The translations under genes and the position numbers were made by a program. A stretch of 32,033 nt of DNA, taken from the NCBI GenBank assembly GCA_040901795.1, contig JBBDYH010000059.1, positions 1 to 32,033 of the forward strand, given 5' to 3'. The notes below the pieces were generated by a model. The model was not told the origin of the DNA, did not search any database, and saw nothing but the letters and a program-made list of their open reading frames with translations. Numbering within the stretch: the stretch's first letter is position 1; every line of letters begins with the position of its first letter. This document shows positions 8,395 through 15,066 of the stretch, piece after piece. Source of the stretch: JBBDYH01 sp040901795. Its GTDB lineage: Bacteria > Planctomycetota > Planctomycetia > Pirellulales > JALHPA01.

Positions 8395-8796
8395 CTAACG
8401 GCTCGCGCTTCCCTGACCAGTCTTGAGCCTGCGATGCCAATGTCGGATCCACTGGATCTCCAGGACGATAAATAACGCGAGCGACATCGTGGCCAGCGTT
8501 CCGACAGTTGCGCCGCCCACCAACACCCAGGGATAGGTGCGCATTTCGCGCTGCATCATCGTTTCGCAAGTTTGCGCCATGGCGGTCATCGATTTGGCCA
8601 TTTCCTCCATGTTGTCGTCGCCGTCCATCATCTCGCCCTGACCAGGCGTGCCATCTTTCATCATGTCAGGCGCGGCCTCTTTCGTTTCCGGCTTCGCGTC
8701 ATCCTTTTTCGCATCCTCGTTTTCTTGAGCGGGGGCGGACAAGCTCGATAAGCCGATGACGACGACCATTAAGAGTCCGGTGGATAGCTGTTTCAT
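8395..8796 (-). CDS. Secreted Met/Asp-rich membrane-anchored protein
   Basis: This 133-aa protein begins MKQLSTGLLMVVVIGLSS with a cleavable signal peptide (cleavage probably after SAPA). The start at 8796 is preferred over 8820 because the signal peptide begins there and an AAGGGG motif precedes it. A charged Asp/Glu/Lys-rich linker follows, then a Met-rich segment (about residues 43-82, with paired MM and several single Met, one Cys), then a transmembrane helix (about 88-110) and a basic tail. The Met/acidic composition resembles periplasmic copper-binding segments. It lies between the CusF-like gene and the 41-aa gene in the same orientation. Function is not recognised; a role in copper binding is inferred. 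Confidence 0.8.
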   Translation of the reverse strand: MKQLSTGLLMVVVIGLSSLSAPAQENEDAKKDDAKPETKEAAPDMMKDGTPGQGEMMDGDDNMEEMAKSMTAMAQTCETMMQREMRTYPWVLVGGATVGTLATMSLALFIVLEIQWIRHWHRRLKTGQGSASR

Positions 8797-8831
8797 GGGT
8801 TTCCCCTTTTCCCGAATCAAAGAACGTTGCG

Positions 8832-9173
8832 TTACTTCTTTTGCAGACGCGTAATAATCAACTCATCCGACTTCTGCAGCCGGCCTTCCACCGGGTCGCC
8901 GACGCTTAGCCCCTCGATCACTTTTGAATCGCTTACGGGAAACTCCATCTCCATACCCTTCATCAGACCGGGAATGTCCTCGTGATCGAGCTTCACAGTC
9001 TTTTTGTCCGAACCGATGGCAGTAACCGTTCCAGTGATCATGTACTCTGTCGACATGATTTGTTCCTTAGGCGCTGTAGGCAGTTGCGGACTGCGATCTC
9101 CGCAGCCGGCAACGACAATCAGCGCCAAGGCAGCCAGAGCGATGAGAATTCCGCATTGCAAGTTCTTCATCAT
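8832..9173 (-). CDS. CusF-like periplasmic copper-binding lipoprotein
   Basis: This 113-aa protein has a lipoprotein signal peptide ending in VVAGCGD (lipobox cysteine). A small OB-fold-like domain follows, with ITGTVTAIGSDKKTVKLDHEDIP then GLMKGMEMEFPV. The His in DHE and the Met residues in GMEMEF match the Cu(I) ligands of CusF family proteins. The Trp that stacks on Cu(I) in E. coli CusF is replaced by Leu here. The start is at one of two adjacent ATGs (9173 or 9170) behind a GGAG motif; the longer ORF to 9203 lacks these signals. It probably delivers Cu(I)/Ag(I) to CusB/CusA, as known for CusF. Confidence 0.9.
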   Translation of the reverse strand: MMKNLQCGILIALAALALIVVAGCGDRSPQLPTAPKEQIMSTEYMITGTVTAIGSDKKTVKLDHEDIPGLMKGMEMEFPVSDSKVIEGLSVGDPVEGRLQKSDELIITRLQKK

Positions 9174-9242
9174 GCGTGCTCCACTTCTAAGAGGATTTCC
9201 CAAACTTGGCAGTCGCTAGGCAGGCGAGACGTGTAATAGGCT

Positions 9243-9277
9243 GCGGCATCCGGCCCTTGCGGCAGACCGGATGCCGC
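9243..9277 (-). other. Perfect 11-bp inverted repeat upstream of the CusF-like gene
   Basis: The arms GCGGCATCCGG (9243-9253) and CCGGATGCCGC (9267-9277) are perfectly complementary around a 13-nt loop. The hairpin lies between the Cys-rich gene (stop 9422) and the CusF-like gene. The following bases are not T-rich, so it may be an intercistronic RNA hairpin or a repeat element rather than a classical terminator. Confidence 0.6.
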
Positions 9278-9421
9278 GCGGAGTAATAAACCAGCCACCG
9301 AACTTCCGCGGGTCAGAATTCGCCGCGGCTCTTGGCTCCAGCCCAAGGTTACAACGAATCGCGGCCGGCGCGGGCCAACTTAGCTTTGCGGCAAAAGGAG
9401 ATGCGCCGCGGTTAGAGGGAA

Positions 9422-9904
9422 TCAAACGAGCAGCCGTCGCAGCGAAACCAGAAGATCCCCGCCTGGCGGGTCGGTGCCGTGGCCAACATCTTCAACAACA
9501 CTCGCGGTTAGTACAGCGAACGACAATGCCGGCAGCGGTCGATCGAATGTGATCCTATCGCTGTCTACTGAGAATGCAATCGTGGGAGCGACAGTGATCG
9601 AGGTGAGAGCGTCCGGATTGCAACACTCCTGGCCGCAAGGCGATTCGTTTGATGACGGTCGAAAGCGCGAGCCGCCGTAGCAGCAATCTGCTGAACGAGA
9701 ATTGCCTCGCGTACAGCACTCCACTCCGCAACATTGTTCCTCGGAAGTCCGAGCGACCCTCGGAGTCGAAAGAAGAACCGCGCAAAACGGCTCGTAGTGC
9801 CCGTCGGAGCACGTGCAACCCGTTGTGGGCCGCGCCGCGACGACGGTGAGTGGGATCATGGCCCACAAAACAAGCGAGCGGACGCCGTGACGGAAATGGA
9901 ACAT
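9422..9904 (-). CDS. Cys-rich secreted hypothetical protein
   Basis: This 160-aa protein has an N-terminal signal peptide (MFHFRHGVRSLVLWAMIPLTV). The mature part contains clustered cysteines (GCTCSDGH, EQCCGVECC, ADCCYGG, CGQECC), eleven in about 70 residues. A hydrophobic Ser/Thr-rich C-terminal half ends in LLVSLRRLLV. CC pairs next to Glu/His are compatible with soft-metal binding in the periplasm. It is the first gene of the minus-strand copper cluster, with a candidate promoter just upstream. A GGGTGAA motif precedes the ATG. I do not recognise a family; metal binding is inferred from composition and position. Confidence 0.7.
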   Translation of the reverse strand: MFHFRHGVRSLVLWAMIPLTVVAARPTTGCTCSDGHYEPFCAVLLSTPRVARTSEEQCCGVECCTRGNSRSADCCYGGSRFRPSSNESPCGQECCNPDALTSITVAPTIAFSVDSDRITFDRPLPALSFAVLTASVVEDVGHGTDPPGGDLLVSLRRLLV

Positions 9905-10287
9905 GGCAATTCACCCAAACAGGCTTCTGCTTGGCTACTACGCGAATTCTTAGGCGTCGGTTCCGGTTTGTCAAGAAATGGATTGCATTTCCGCGTTCTG
10001 CGTCCAAATACCACAGCTCGACTGGGTGATAACACATCAGTGGAAACTGGCGTCAGGGTCTAAGGCACCGTACGCTAGGTCGATTGCGGGTAAATGATCC
10101 ATCTCCGCGAAGGCGCCGTCCGCGCGGCGCGGGATCGACCCCAGCGGTACGAATACGAGCGTGTCCGCGTTAGATGCCTGGCGAGTAACCGCCAAACTGG
10201 CCATGGGCTTTGGCGGTCGCGTCAGAAATAAAGACGGGCGTTTGACACGGCAATGTCTCTCGCGCATTACGACTGTGCCGAATGCAA
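9905..10287. other. Non-coding stretch between copper cluster and porin terminator
   Basis: No convincing gene is present. A 90-codon minus-strand frame runs across it but overlaps the porin terminator and has no recognisable signals. The only functional signal seen is the candidate promoter near its left end. Confidence 0.5.
9947..9974 (-). promoter_or_regulatory. Candidate sigma-70-type promoter of the copper cluster
   Basis: Reading the minus strand, a perfect -35 hexamer TTGACA (9974-9969) is followed after 16 nt by TAAGAA (9952-9947), with AAGAAT one base later. It sits about 45-70 nt before the first gene of the cluster. The -35 is exact; the -10 is weak, which is common for activator-dependent promoters. 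No operator was recognised. Confidence 0.35.
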
Positions 10288-10319
10288 AACGGGCGTCGAT
10301 CGCTTTCACGATCGACGCC
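10288..10319 (-). terminator. Strong intrinsic terminator of the BBP2-like porin gene
   Basis: A perfect 13-bp stem (10288-10300 with 10307-10319) closes a 6-nt loop. On the minus strand it is followed by GTTTTG. It lies 33 nt past the porin stop, as expected for a rho-independent terminator. It separates the porin transcript from the copper cluster. Confidence 0.88.
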
Positions 10320-10351
10320 CGCAGTTTCTAGCTGGCAGGATTGATTACTTG

Positions 10352-11845
10352 TTAGTACAAGTAGATCACATCGAACCCGTACACGAACTGGTCGTCGCTC
10401 GCGCCGTCGTCGTAGGGCTGGTTGCCCAAGGCGTTGTCGCGGCCGTCGTACCAGTCGTACCGAACTTCCGGACGGACGGTGAGGTTGCTGTTCCAGGTCG
10501 GCTTGTAGTTCAGGCCATAGGCTACCTCGTAGAAGTGGCCTTCGAAACCACCCGCCGAAGCCGGGTTGTTGCTCACGCCCAGCGCCGGGTAGTCGCCCGC
10601 CGGAGCAACGCGGAAGCCGTCATCATCGCGGAACCATTCGGCGCGCAGACCCTGCGTCCAGCAGCAGTTGATCTTGTGGAACAGGTATTGGTTGAGGCCG
10701 TACCATTGGGCGCGCTCGCCGGAGCCAAAGGCGTTTTCCTGGTAGCCGTAGTCGGTCTCGAACACATACGATAGCCGATCGGTGATCGTGCGGCTGTAGA
10801 CGATGCTTTGCATAAAGCGCTCGTCGTTGGGCACCACGGTGCCGAACGTCTGCTCCTCGTCACCGAAGGTGAACGCGTAGGCCAATTTCGAGTTGCCGTC
10901 GCTCGCGGTGAATGTCACGCCGCCGAGCACGGACATGTCATTATACACGTCTTCAAAATTGTCCCAGCCATAGTGAACGCCGCCCAAAAGAGCAAGTTGC
11001 TCGTTGGCGTTGTAGGTGGCTAGCACGCCGGTATGCGTGAACGGCTCGCCGTACTGGTGCGTATAGGCATGGGTGTAGAAGAAGTTGTCCGGCGCGGTCA
11101 CCGTTTCATAGCCGATGATCGTATAGAACTTACCGACCTTGAAGTCCCAGGTGCCGTTGCCGAGCTGGGCATACGCCTGCGGCATCGCCAGACCGTAGAA
11201 CCGGCTGTCGCTGTTCCAGCGGGCCGTAAAATCGTCGTGGGCATCGAGACCGCGGGCCAGCGTAAAGCGGTAGTCGCTGCCGTAAAGCAGATCGACTCGG
11301 CCACCCAGGTCCCAGCATCCGCATTGCGGATCGATCGTCTTCTCCAAGATCAGATAACCCTGGTTGAATTGCGGCTCGTTGCGGTCCGCAAAGACGACCG
11401 GACCGTTGAACCGGCTCGCCGGGTCGTCGGGGTTGGCCATGATGCCGCCTGACATCCAGCCGCGGATCGAAATGTTGTTGCACTTCAAGTGATCGCAGTT
11501 GAACAGCCGCCAAGGTTCGCAGCCCTCGTGGCATTCGAGCTTGCACTCTTCGCAGCCGCAGGCGTCGCCCGCGCCGCAGGTGTCACAGGCTCCGGCCACA
11601 GCGGGCGCGCCCATCGGTTGCGCGTCCATGGGCATGTCGGCGTGACCGTTCGGCGCCGGCGGCGGAGCGGGCGCGTCGCTCGGCGACGGGGCAGGCTCTT
11701 GCGCCGCATAATAGTCATAGCTTCCGTACTCAAAGCCGGCGGGCGCCACCTGTCCCGGCTGGCGCAAGCCGCTTTGGGCGAAAGCCGTGGCGGCACTCAG
11801 GCCGCCGGCCATGGCGAGTAGGATCGCCCACTTCGATACCTTCAT
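10352..11845 (-). CDS. Outer-membrane beta-barrel porin, BBP2/OmpL-like
   Basis: This 497-aa protein has a signal peptide (MKVSKWAILLAMAGGLSAATAFAQ), a Pro/Ala-rich linker (about 50-75), and a Cys-rich segment at about 85-120 containing CDTCGAGDACGCEECK, then CHEGC. The remaining residues, about 125-497, form alternating aromatic beta-strands and end in VYGFDVIYLY, with a terminal aromatic typical of outer-membrane barrels. Strand motifs such as GWMSGG, FNQGYLILEKTID and DFKVGKFYTIIGYE fit the putative beta-barrel porin-2 family. A GGAG motif precedes the ATG. It is upstream of the copper cluster but has its own terminator. The Cys-rich plug-like segment before the barrel is unusual for porins and could bind metal (inference). 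Confidence 0.85.
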   Translation of the reverse strand: MKVSKWAILLAMAGGLSAATAFAQSGLRQPGQVAPAGFEYGSYDYYAAQEPAPSPSDAPAPPPAPNGHADMPMDAQPMGAPAVAGACDTCGAGDACGCEECKLECHEGCEPWRLFNCDHLKCNNISIRGWMSGGIMANPDDPASRFNGPVVFADRNEPQFNQGYLILEKTIDPQCGCWDLGGRVDLLYGSDYRFTLARGLDAHDDFTARWNSDSRFYGLAMPQAYAQLGNGTWDFKVGKFYTIIGYETVTAPDNFFYTHAYTHQYGEPFTHTGVLATYNANEQLALLGGVHYGWDNFEDVYNDMSVLGGVTFTASDGNSKLAYAFTFGDEEQTFGTVVPNDERFMQSIVYSRTITDRLSYVFETDYGYQENAFGSGERAQWYGLNQYLFHKINCCWTQGLRAEWFRDDDGFRVAPAGDYPALGVSNNPASAGGFEGHFYEVAYGLNYKPTWNSNLTVRPEVRYDWYDGRDNALGNQPYDDGASDDQFVYGFDVIYLY

Positions 11846-12115
11846 GGTCCGTCACTCCAACTTGAGGAAATGGGGCAGTGCGTCCGCCACACTTGGGGGG
11901 TAGGAAAACAATCCGGCGGGTGGTGGCAATGGGAGGGTGAGCCGCCTGGAAATACACTCGGCTCCGTTGCCAAGATTGCTATCGGTCCCCGCTAAGATGC
12001 AAATTGACCCCAAAGAGCGCACAAAGGGCACGTCGCTCACTTCCAGAAACGGCGGTTTGGCAAACCCTAACGGCTACAGAAGAACGTCCGGCGCGAAGTG
12101 GCCCTTTCGAAGTGC
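11846..12115. other. Intergenic leader of the BBP2-like porin
   Basis: This non-coding stretch between the end of ftsY and the porin start presumably contains the porin promoter. I did not find a convincing -35/-10 pair and see no gene here. Confidence 0.4.
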
Positions 12116-12138
12116 CACTGCTCCGCCGCGGAGCAGTG
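12116..12138 (-). terminator. Hairpin after ftsY, CACTGCTC-type repeat
   Basis: A perfect 10-bp inverted repeat (CACTGCTCCG and CGGAGCAGTG) with loop CCG lies 10 nt past the ftsY stop. A close relative lies at 13914-13934, so it is an interspersed repeat that may serve as a terminator. No T-tract follows. Confidence 0.55.
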
Positions 12139-12147
12139 CTAGAAGGC

Positions 12148-13206
12148 TCAGACTGCCGCCGTTTCGGCCGTCAGCCCCGAAAACAGCGCCTCGACGAACG
12201 TGTCGGGCTGAAAGAGCGCCAAGTCTTCGGCTTTTTCGCCGACGCCGACGTACTTGACCGGGAGGCCGAATTGCTGACGGATCGGAATCACGACGCCGCC
12301 TTTGGCGGTTCCGTCGATCTTCGACAGAATGATGCCGGTCGACTGCACGGCCTCGGTGAAGCCGCGGGCCTGGCTGATCGCGTTCTGGCCGCTGGTGCCG
12401 TCGAGAACGAGCAGCACTTCGTGCGGGGCGCCTGGCACTTTGTTACCCAACACACGATGGATTTTGGTCAGCTCCTTCATCAGGTTTTGCTGCGTTTGCA
12501 AGCGGCCGGCGGTGTCGATGATGCACACGTCCGCGCCCTGCTCGACCGCGGCGCTAGCGGCGCGATGCGCCACGCTGGCAGGGTCGCTCCCCTGTGGGCC
12601 GATCACAATTTCTGCGCCCAGCCGGTTGGCCCAGATCGTAAGCTGCTCGACGGCCGCCGCGCGAAATGTATCGCCGGCGCCCAGGACGACTTTCTTGCCC
12701 TGGGTTTGGAACATGTGGGCCAACTTGGCGATCGACGTAGTTTTGCCGGAGCCGTTCACGCCGCAGATCATGATGACCGTGACGCCTTGATCCGCCAATC
12801 GGATCGGCGCTTCGTCTTGGATGAGCAGCTCTTTGAGTTTGGCCTTGATCACCGCCAGGATGTCGTCGAGATGTACGAGGCGGGCGCGGAATTGCTTGTG
12901 GATTTCGTCGATGATCTCGCCGGCGGCCGACGGGCCCATATCCGTGCGGATCAAGATCGCGCGCAGCTCGCCGAGGAAGTCGTCGTCGACCAGGCGACCT
13001 TCCTTCTTAAAGAGGTCGCGGATATCGGTGTTGAGGAGCTGCTGCGTCTTGCGTAAGCCATCTTTGAACTTGGCAAACAGGCTTTTGGGCCCGGCTTCCT
13101 CAACCGTCGGCTCGACGTCAGCGCTGGAAGTCGGCGGCGCAATGTCGGTCGGCGGCGGCTGCGTGGTGCTGGTCGGCGTCTTTTTGAAGCGGTCGAAGAG
13201 GCCCAT
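12148..13206 (-). CDS. ftsY: Signal recognition particle receptor FtsY
   Basis: This 352-aa SRP receptor GTPase docks ribosome-nascent-chain-SRP complexes at the membrane. The N-terminus is MGLFDRFKK, then a short Pro/Thr/Glu-rich A region (residues 10-40). The N domain covers about 45-135, and the G domain has the P-loop GVNGSGKT (149-156), DTFRAAAVEQL (179-189), DTAGR (231-235) and SKIDGTAKGG (295-304). The C-terminal GVGEKAEDLALF motif is characteristic of FtsY. The acidic A region is much shorter than in E. coli, as in many bacteria. It is the last gene of the core cluster; the 149-bp gap to nusB is full of short repeats. Confidence 0.98.
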   Translation of the reverse strand: MGLFDRFKKTPTSTTQPPPTDIAPPTSSADVEPTVEEAGPKSLFAKFKDGLRKTQQLLNTDIRDLFKKEGRLVDDDFLGELRAILIRTDMGPSAAGEIIDEIHKQFRARLVHLDDILAVIKAKLKELLIQDEAPIRLADQGVTVIMICGVNGSGKTTSIAKLAHMFQTQGKKVVLGAGDTFRAAAVEQLTIWANRLGAEIVIGPQGSDPASVAHRAASAAVEQGADVCIIDTAGRLQTQQNLMKELTKIHRVLGNKVPGAPHEVLLVLDGTSGQNAISQARGFTEAVQSTGIILSKIDGTAKGGVVIPIRQQFGLPVKYVGVGEKAEDLALFQPDTFVEALFSGLTAETAAV

Positions 13207-13216
13207 GGAGTAAGTA

Positions 13217-13250
13217 GTCAGTGGTCAGTGGTCAGTGATCAGTGATCAGT
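13217..13250. repeat. Heptanucleotide tandem repeat
   Basis: Nearly five copies of a 7-nt unit are present: GTCAGTG three times, then ATCAGTG and ATCAGT. They sit 10 nt upstream of the ftsY start, so the repeat number could alter the ftsY 5' leader. Confidence 0.85.
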
Positions 13251-13252
13251 AG

Positions 13253-13272
13253 CCCCGGCCGGAAGGCCGGGG
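13253..13272. repeat. CCCCGGCC-type palindromic element
   Basis: A palindrome with 8-bp arms (CCCCGGCC and GGCCGGGG) around a 4-nt loop. The same element occurs at 332-351 and 23582-23601, the latter inside polA. Confidence 0.85.
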
Positions 13273-13281
13273 TTGGGTCGA

Positions 13282-13357
13282 ATGACCAATGACCAATGTC
13301 AAATGACCAAAAAGAGGCAGGCACACCCCATTGGTCATTGGGATTTGGTCATTGGTT
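13282..13357. repeat. AATGACCA inverted repeats spanning the nusB stop codon
   Basis: Repeats of AATGACC (13282-13309) face reverse-complement copies, TTGGTCATTG and TTTGGTCATTGG (13330-13356), across a short spacer. The TAA stop of nusB (13358-13356) lies in the right arm. The array can fold into a large hairpin and could act as a transcription end or mRNA-stability element. Confidence 0.7.
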
Positions 13358-13766
13358 ATTTCTTCTTCTGGTGTCCGGCGATGAAGCGGTCGAGGATGCC
13401 GTTGACGAACTGGGCGGAATGGCCGCTGCCAAAGCGCTTCGCCAACTCCACCGCCTCGTTGATCGCCACCCGATCGGGCGTGCCAAAGAACAGGATCTCG
13501 TAAGCCCCCAGCCGTAGCACGTTGCGGTCGGTGGCGGCCATTCGCTCAATGCTCCAGTTGTCGGCCGTCTGCGCAAGCATCACATCGAGCTCGGCGCGAT
13601 TGCGCCGCACTCCTGACACGAGCGAGCGAGCGAACTCGACCAACTCCTCGTCCTTAAGGCGCTGCTTGAGGAAGGCATCGGCCGTGGCGGGATTGCCTCC
13701 CGGGTTCAGGTCGTCCTGAAAGAGGACCTGCAAGGCAACTTCGCGAGCTCGGGTGCGTCGAGTCAT
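13356..13766 (-). CDS. nusB: Transcription antitermination factor NusB
   Basis: This 136-aa RNA-binding antitermination factor acts with NusE/S10 on boxA RNA in rRNA transcription. The start at 13766 (MTRRTRAREVALQVLFQ) matches the family; the longer frame to 13859 adds an unrelated Arg-rich extension. Motifs seen are RTRAREVALQVLFQ, LVSGVRRNRAELD, NWSIERMAATDRNVLRLGAYEILF (the conserved core) and AINEAVELAKRFG with FVNGILDRF near the C-terminus. It lies between ribH and ftsY. Its stop codon sits in an AATGACC repeat arm, so the last residues (HQKKK) may derive from the repeat boundary. Confidence 0.97.
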   Translation of the reverse strand: MTRRTRAREVALQVLFQDDLNPGGNPATADAFLKQRLKDEELVEFARSLVSGVRRNRAELDVMLAQTADNWSIERMAATDRNVLRLGAYEILFFGTPDRVAINEAVELAKRFGSGHSAQFVNGILDRFIAGHQKKK

Positions 13767-13913
13767 TCGATGAAAAACAAGCTCAATCCAGGAACCATCC
13801 GGACGGGAACACGACGGCGGCCGGCCGACCTGCCGAGAGAGCCGCAATCCTCGGCTCAAGTCTAGGTTATTTTACCAAACAGGCCGCTGCCGGGGCAGGA
13901 AACTATCCTGTGC

Positions 13914-13934
13914 CACTGCTCGCCGCGAGCAGTG
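13914..13934 (-). terminator. CACTGCTC-type hairpin after ribH
   Basis: A perfect 9-bp inverted repeat (CACTGCTCG and CGAGCAGTG) with loop CCG lies 19 nt past the ribH stop. It is the same element type as 12116-12138. It may be a terminator or mRNA-end repeat; no T-tract follows. Confidence 0.55.
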
Positions 13935-13952
13935 CCCTCCGCCGTCAGGATT

Positions 13953-14420
13953 CTACGGCAACTGTTGCAGGAGGTTCGCCATGCGCAGCGCGGCTTCTGC
14001 ACATTCAATGCCTTTGTTCCCTACGTTGCCGCCTGCGCGATGGATCGCCTGTTCCACGCTGTCGCACGTTAGCACGCCGAATACCACCGGCACGCCGCTC
14101 CGCAATCCGGTTTCCATCAGGCCCAAGCTCACCGCCCGGTTAATATGTTGGTCGTGTGTGGTCTCGCCGCGGATCACGGCGCCTAAACAAAGAACGGCCA
14201 CGAACTGCCCGCTTGTCGCCAGCCGATCGGCGATCAGCGGAATTTCAAAGGCGCCAGGCACCCAGGCAACGTCGATCGCCTCGTCGGCGACGCCGTGTTC
14301 GGTCAATGTCTTGACCGCCCCGTCCAGCAGCTTGCCGGTGATCGACTCATTGTAACGAGAAACAACAATGGCAAAGCGGCCTTGCGGAGCGTCGAGCGAG
14401 CCTTCAAGCGTGGGGGGCAT
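13953..14420 (-). CDS. ribH: 6,7-dimethyl-8-ribityllumazine synthase
   Basis: This 155-aa enzyme condenses 5-amino-6-ribitylaminouracil with 3,4-dihydroxy-2-butanone 4-phosphate in riboflavin synthesis, usually as an icosahedral capsid of 60 subunits. Motifs are VVSRYNESI (substrate binding), VPGAFEIP (residues 54-61), GAVIRGETTHDQHI with the catalytic His at about 89, GVLTCDSVEQA and the C-terminal GNKGIECAEAALRM. Length is normal. It follows the ParE-type toxin stop after only 27 bp and has no obvious Shine-Dalgarno, so it may be read from the upstream transcript. No FMN riboswitch is visible upstream. Confidence 0.98.
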   Translation of the reverse strand: MPPTLEGSLDAPQGRFAIVVSRYNESITGKLLDGAVKTLTEHGVADEAIDVAWVPGAFEIPLIADRLATSGQFVAVLCLGAVIRGETTHDQHINRAVSLGLMETGLRSGVPVVFGVLTCDSVEQAIHRAGGNVGNKGIECAEAALRMANLLQQLP

Positions 14421-14447
14421 AAAAGGACGAAAGATTCCAATAAACCA

Positions 14448-14741
14448 CTACTCTTCGAGACGATCGAGCTGCTGAGCGCCGTGGACCAGACGGCACACTT
14501 GGACTTTGCCGCTCACCGATCGAAAGTAAACAACGTAGTTGCCAAAAGAGACGCGGCGATACTGACCGCCTCGAGAATCAGTGAACTGCTCTCCGGATTC
14601 AGGAAAGCGAACCAGAAGGGCCAACCGCTCATGCAGTTGTCGAGCAAAACTCTTTGCCGCAGTCGGGTTGTCGCGCGCAATGTACTTACAAACTTCGACA
14701 ACGTCTCGGCTCGCCTGTCGGCTGAGGCGATAGTTCTTCAT
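14448..14741 (-). CDS. ParE/RelE-superfamily toxin
   Basis: This 97-aa protein has the ParE-type fold pattern: YRLSRQASRDVVEVCKYIARDNP at the N-terminus, AAKSFARQLHERLALLVRFPESG (helices), then beta-strands with YRRVSFGNYVVYFR and VQVCRLVHGAQQLDRL at the C-terminus. Its ATG overlaps the stop of the antitoxin gene by 4 nt (ATGA), the standard toxin-antitoxin arrangement. ParE toxins target gyrase, whereas RelE relatives cut mRNA; the sequence alone fits ParE better. ribH starts 27 bp downstream. Confidence 0.88.
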   Translation of the reverse strand: MKNYRLSRQASRDVVEVCKYIARDNPTAAKSFARQLHERLALLVRFPESGEQFTDSRGGQYRRVSFGNYVVYFRSVSGKVQVCRLVHGAQQLDRLEE

Positions 14742-15007
14742 GTTTTCGTCGACTCTTGGGCGCGCAGCTCCTCTAAGGCTTGTCGTTGAGCCGCCTCAAG
14801 GAACTGCTTAAGACCCTCATCATCAAATTCGAGATACTCTCCGCGCTCCAGTTCGTCGAGCCCCTCTTCGACCAGTTTTATTTCCCGTTCACGGCGAAGC
14901 AAAAGCTTGAGGGCCTCGCCAACCAGCGCGCCCTCCGACTCGAATCGCCCTGCGGCAATCGCCTTTTGAACAAATGGCAGATACTGTGGGGGAATGTCAA
15001 CGCTCAT
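14738..15007 (-). CDS. ParD-type antitoxin
   Basis: This 89-aa protein has an N-terminal ribbon-helix-helix pattern (SVDIPPQYLPFVQKAI, GRFESEGALVGEALKLLLRRE) followed by an acidic, extended C-terminal half that would wrap the toxin. This resembles ParD/CC2985-type antitoxins, which also repress their own operon. A ribosome-binding site AAAGGAAAAG precedes the ATG. It starts 59 bp after the rho stop and its stop overlaps the toxin start. Confidence 0.87.
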   Translation of the reverse strand: MSVDIPPQYLPFVQKAIAAGRFESEGALVGEALKLLLRREREIKLVEEGLDELERGEYLEFDDEGLKQFLEAAQRQALEELRAQESTKT

Positions 15008-15066
15008 GGTCTTTTCCTTTCGATACCTCTATTCTACCATTCCCACCATTCCCCATCGCAACCTGT

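Noticed and set aside
10037..10309. 90-codon minus-strand ORF upstream of the copper cluster
   Set aside because: It begins inside the porin terminator hairpin, lacks a ribosome-binding site and has no recognisable motif.
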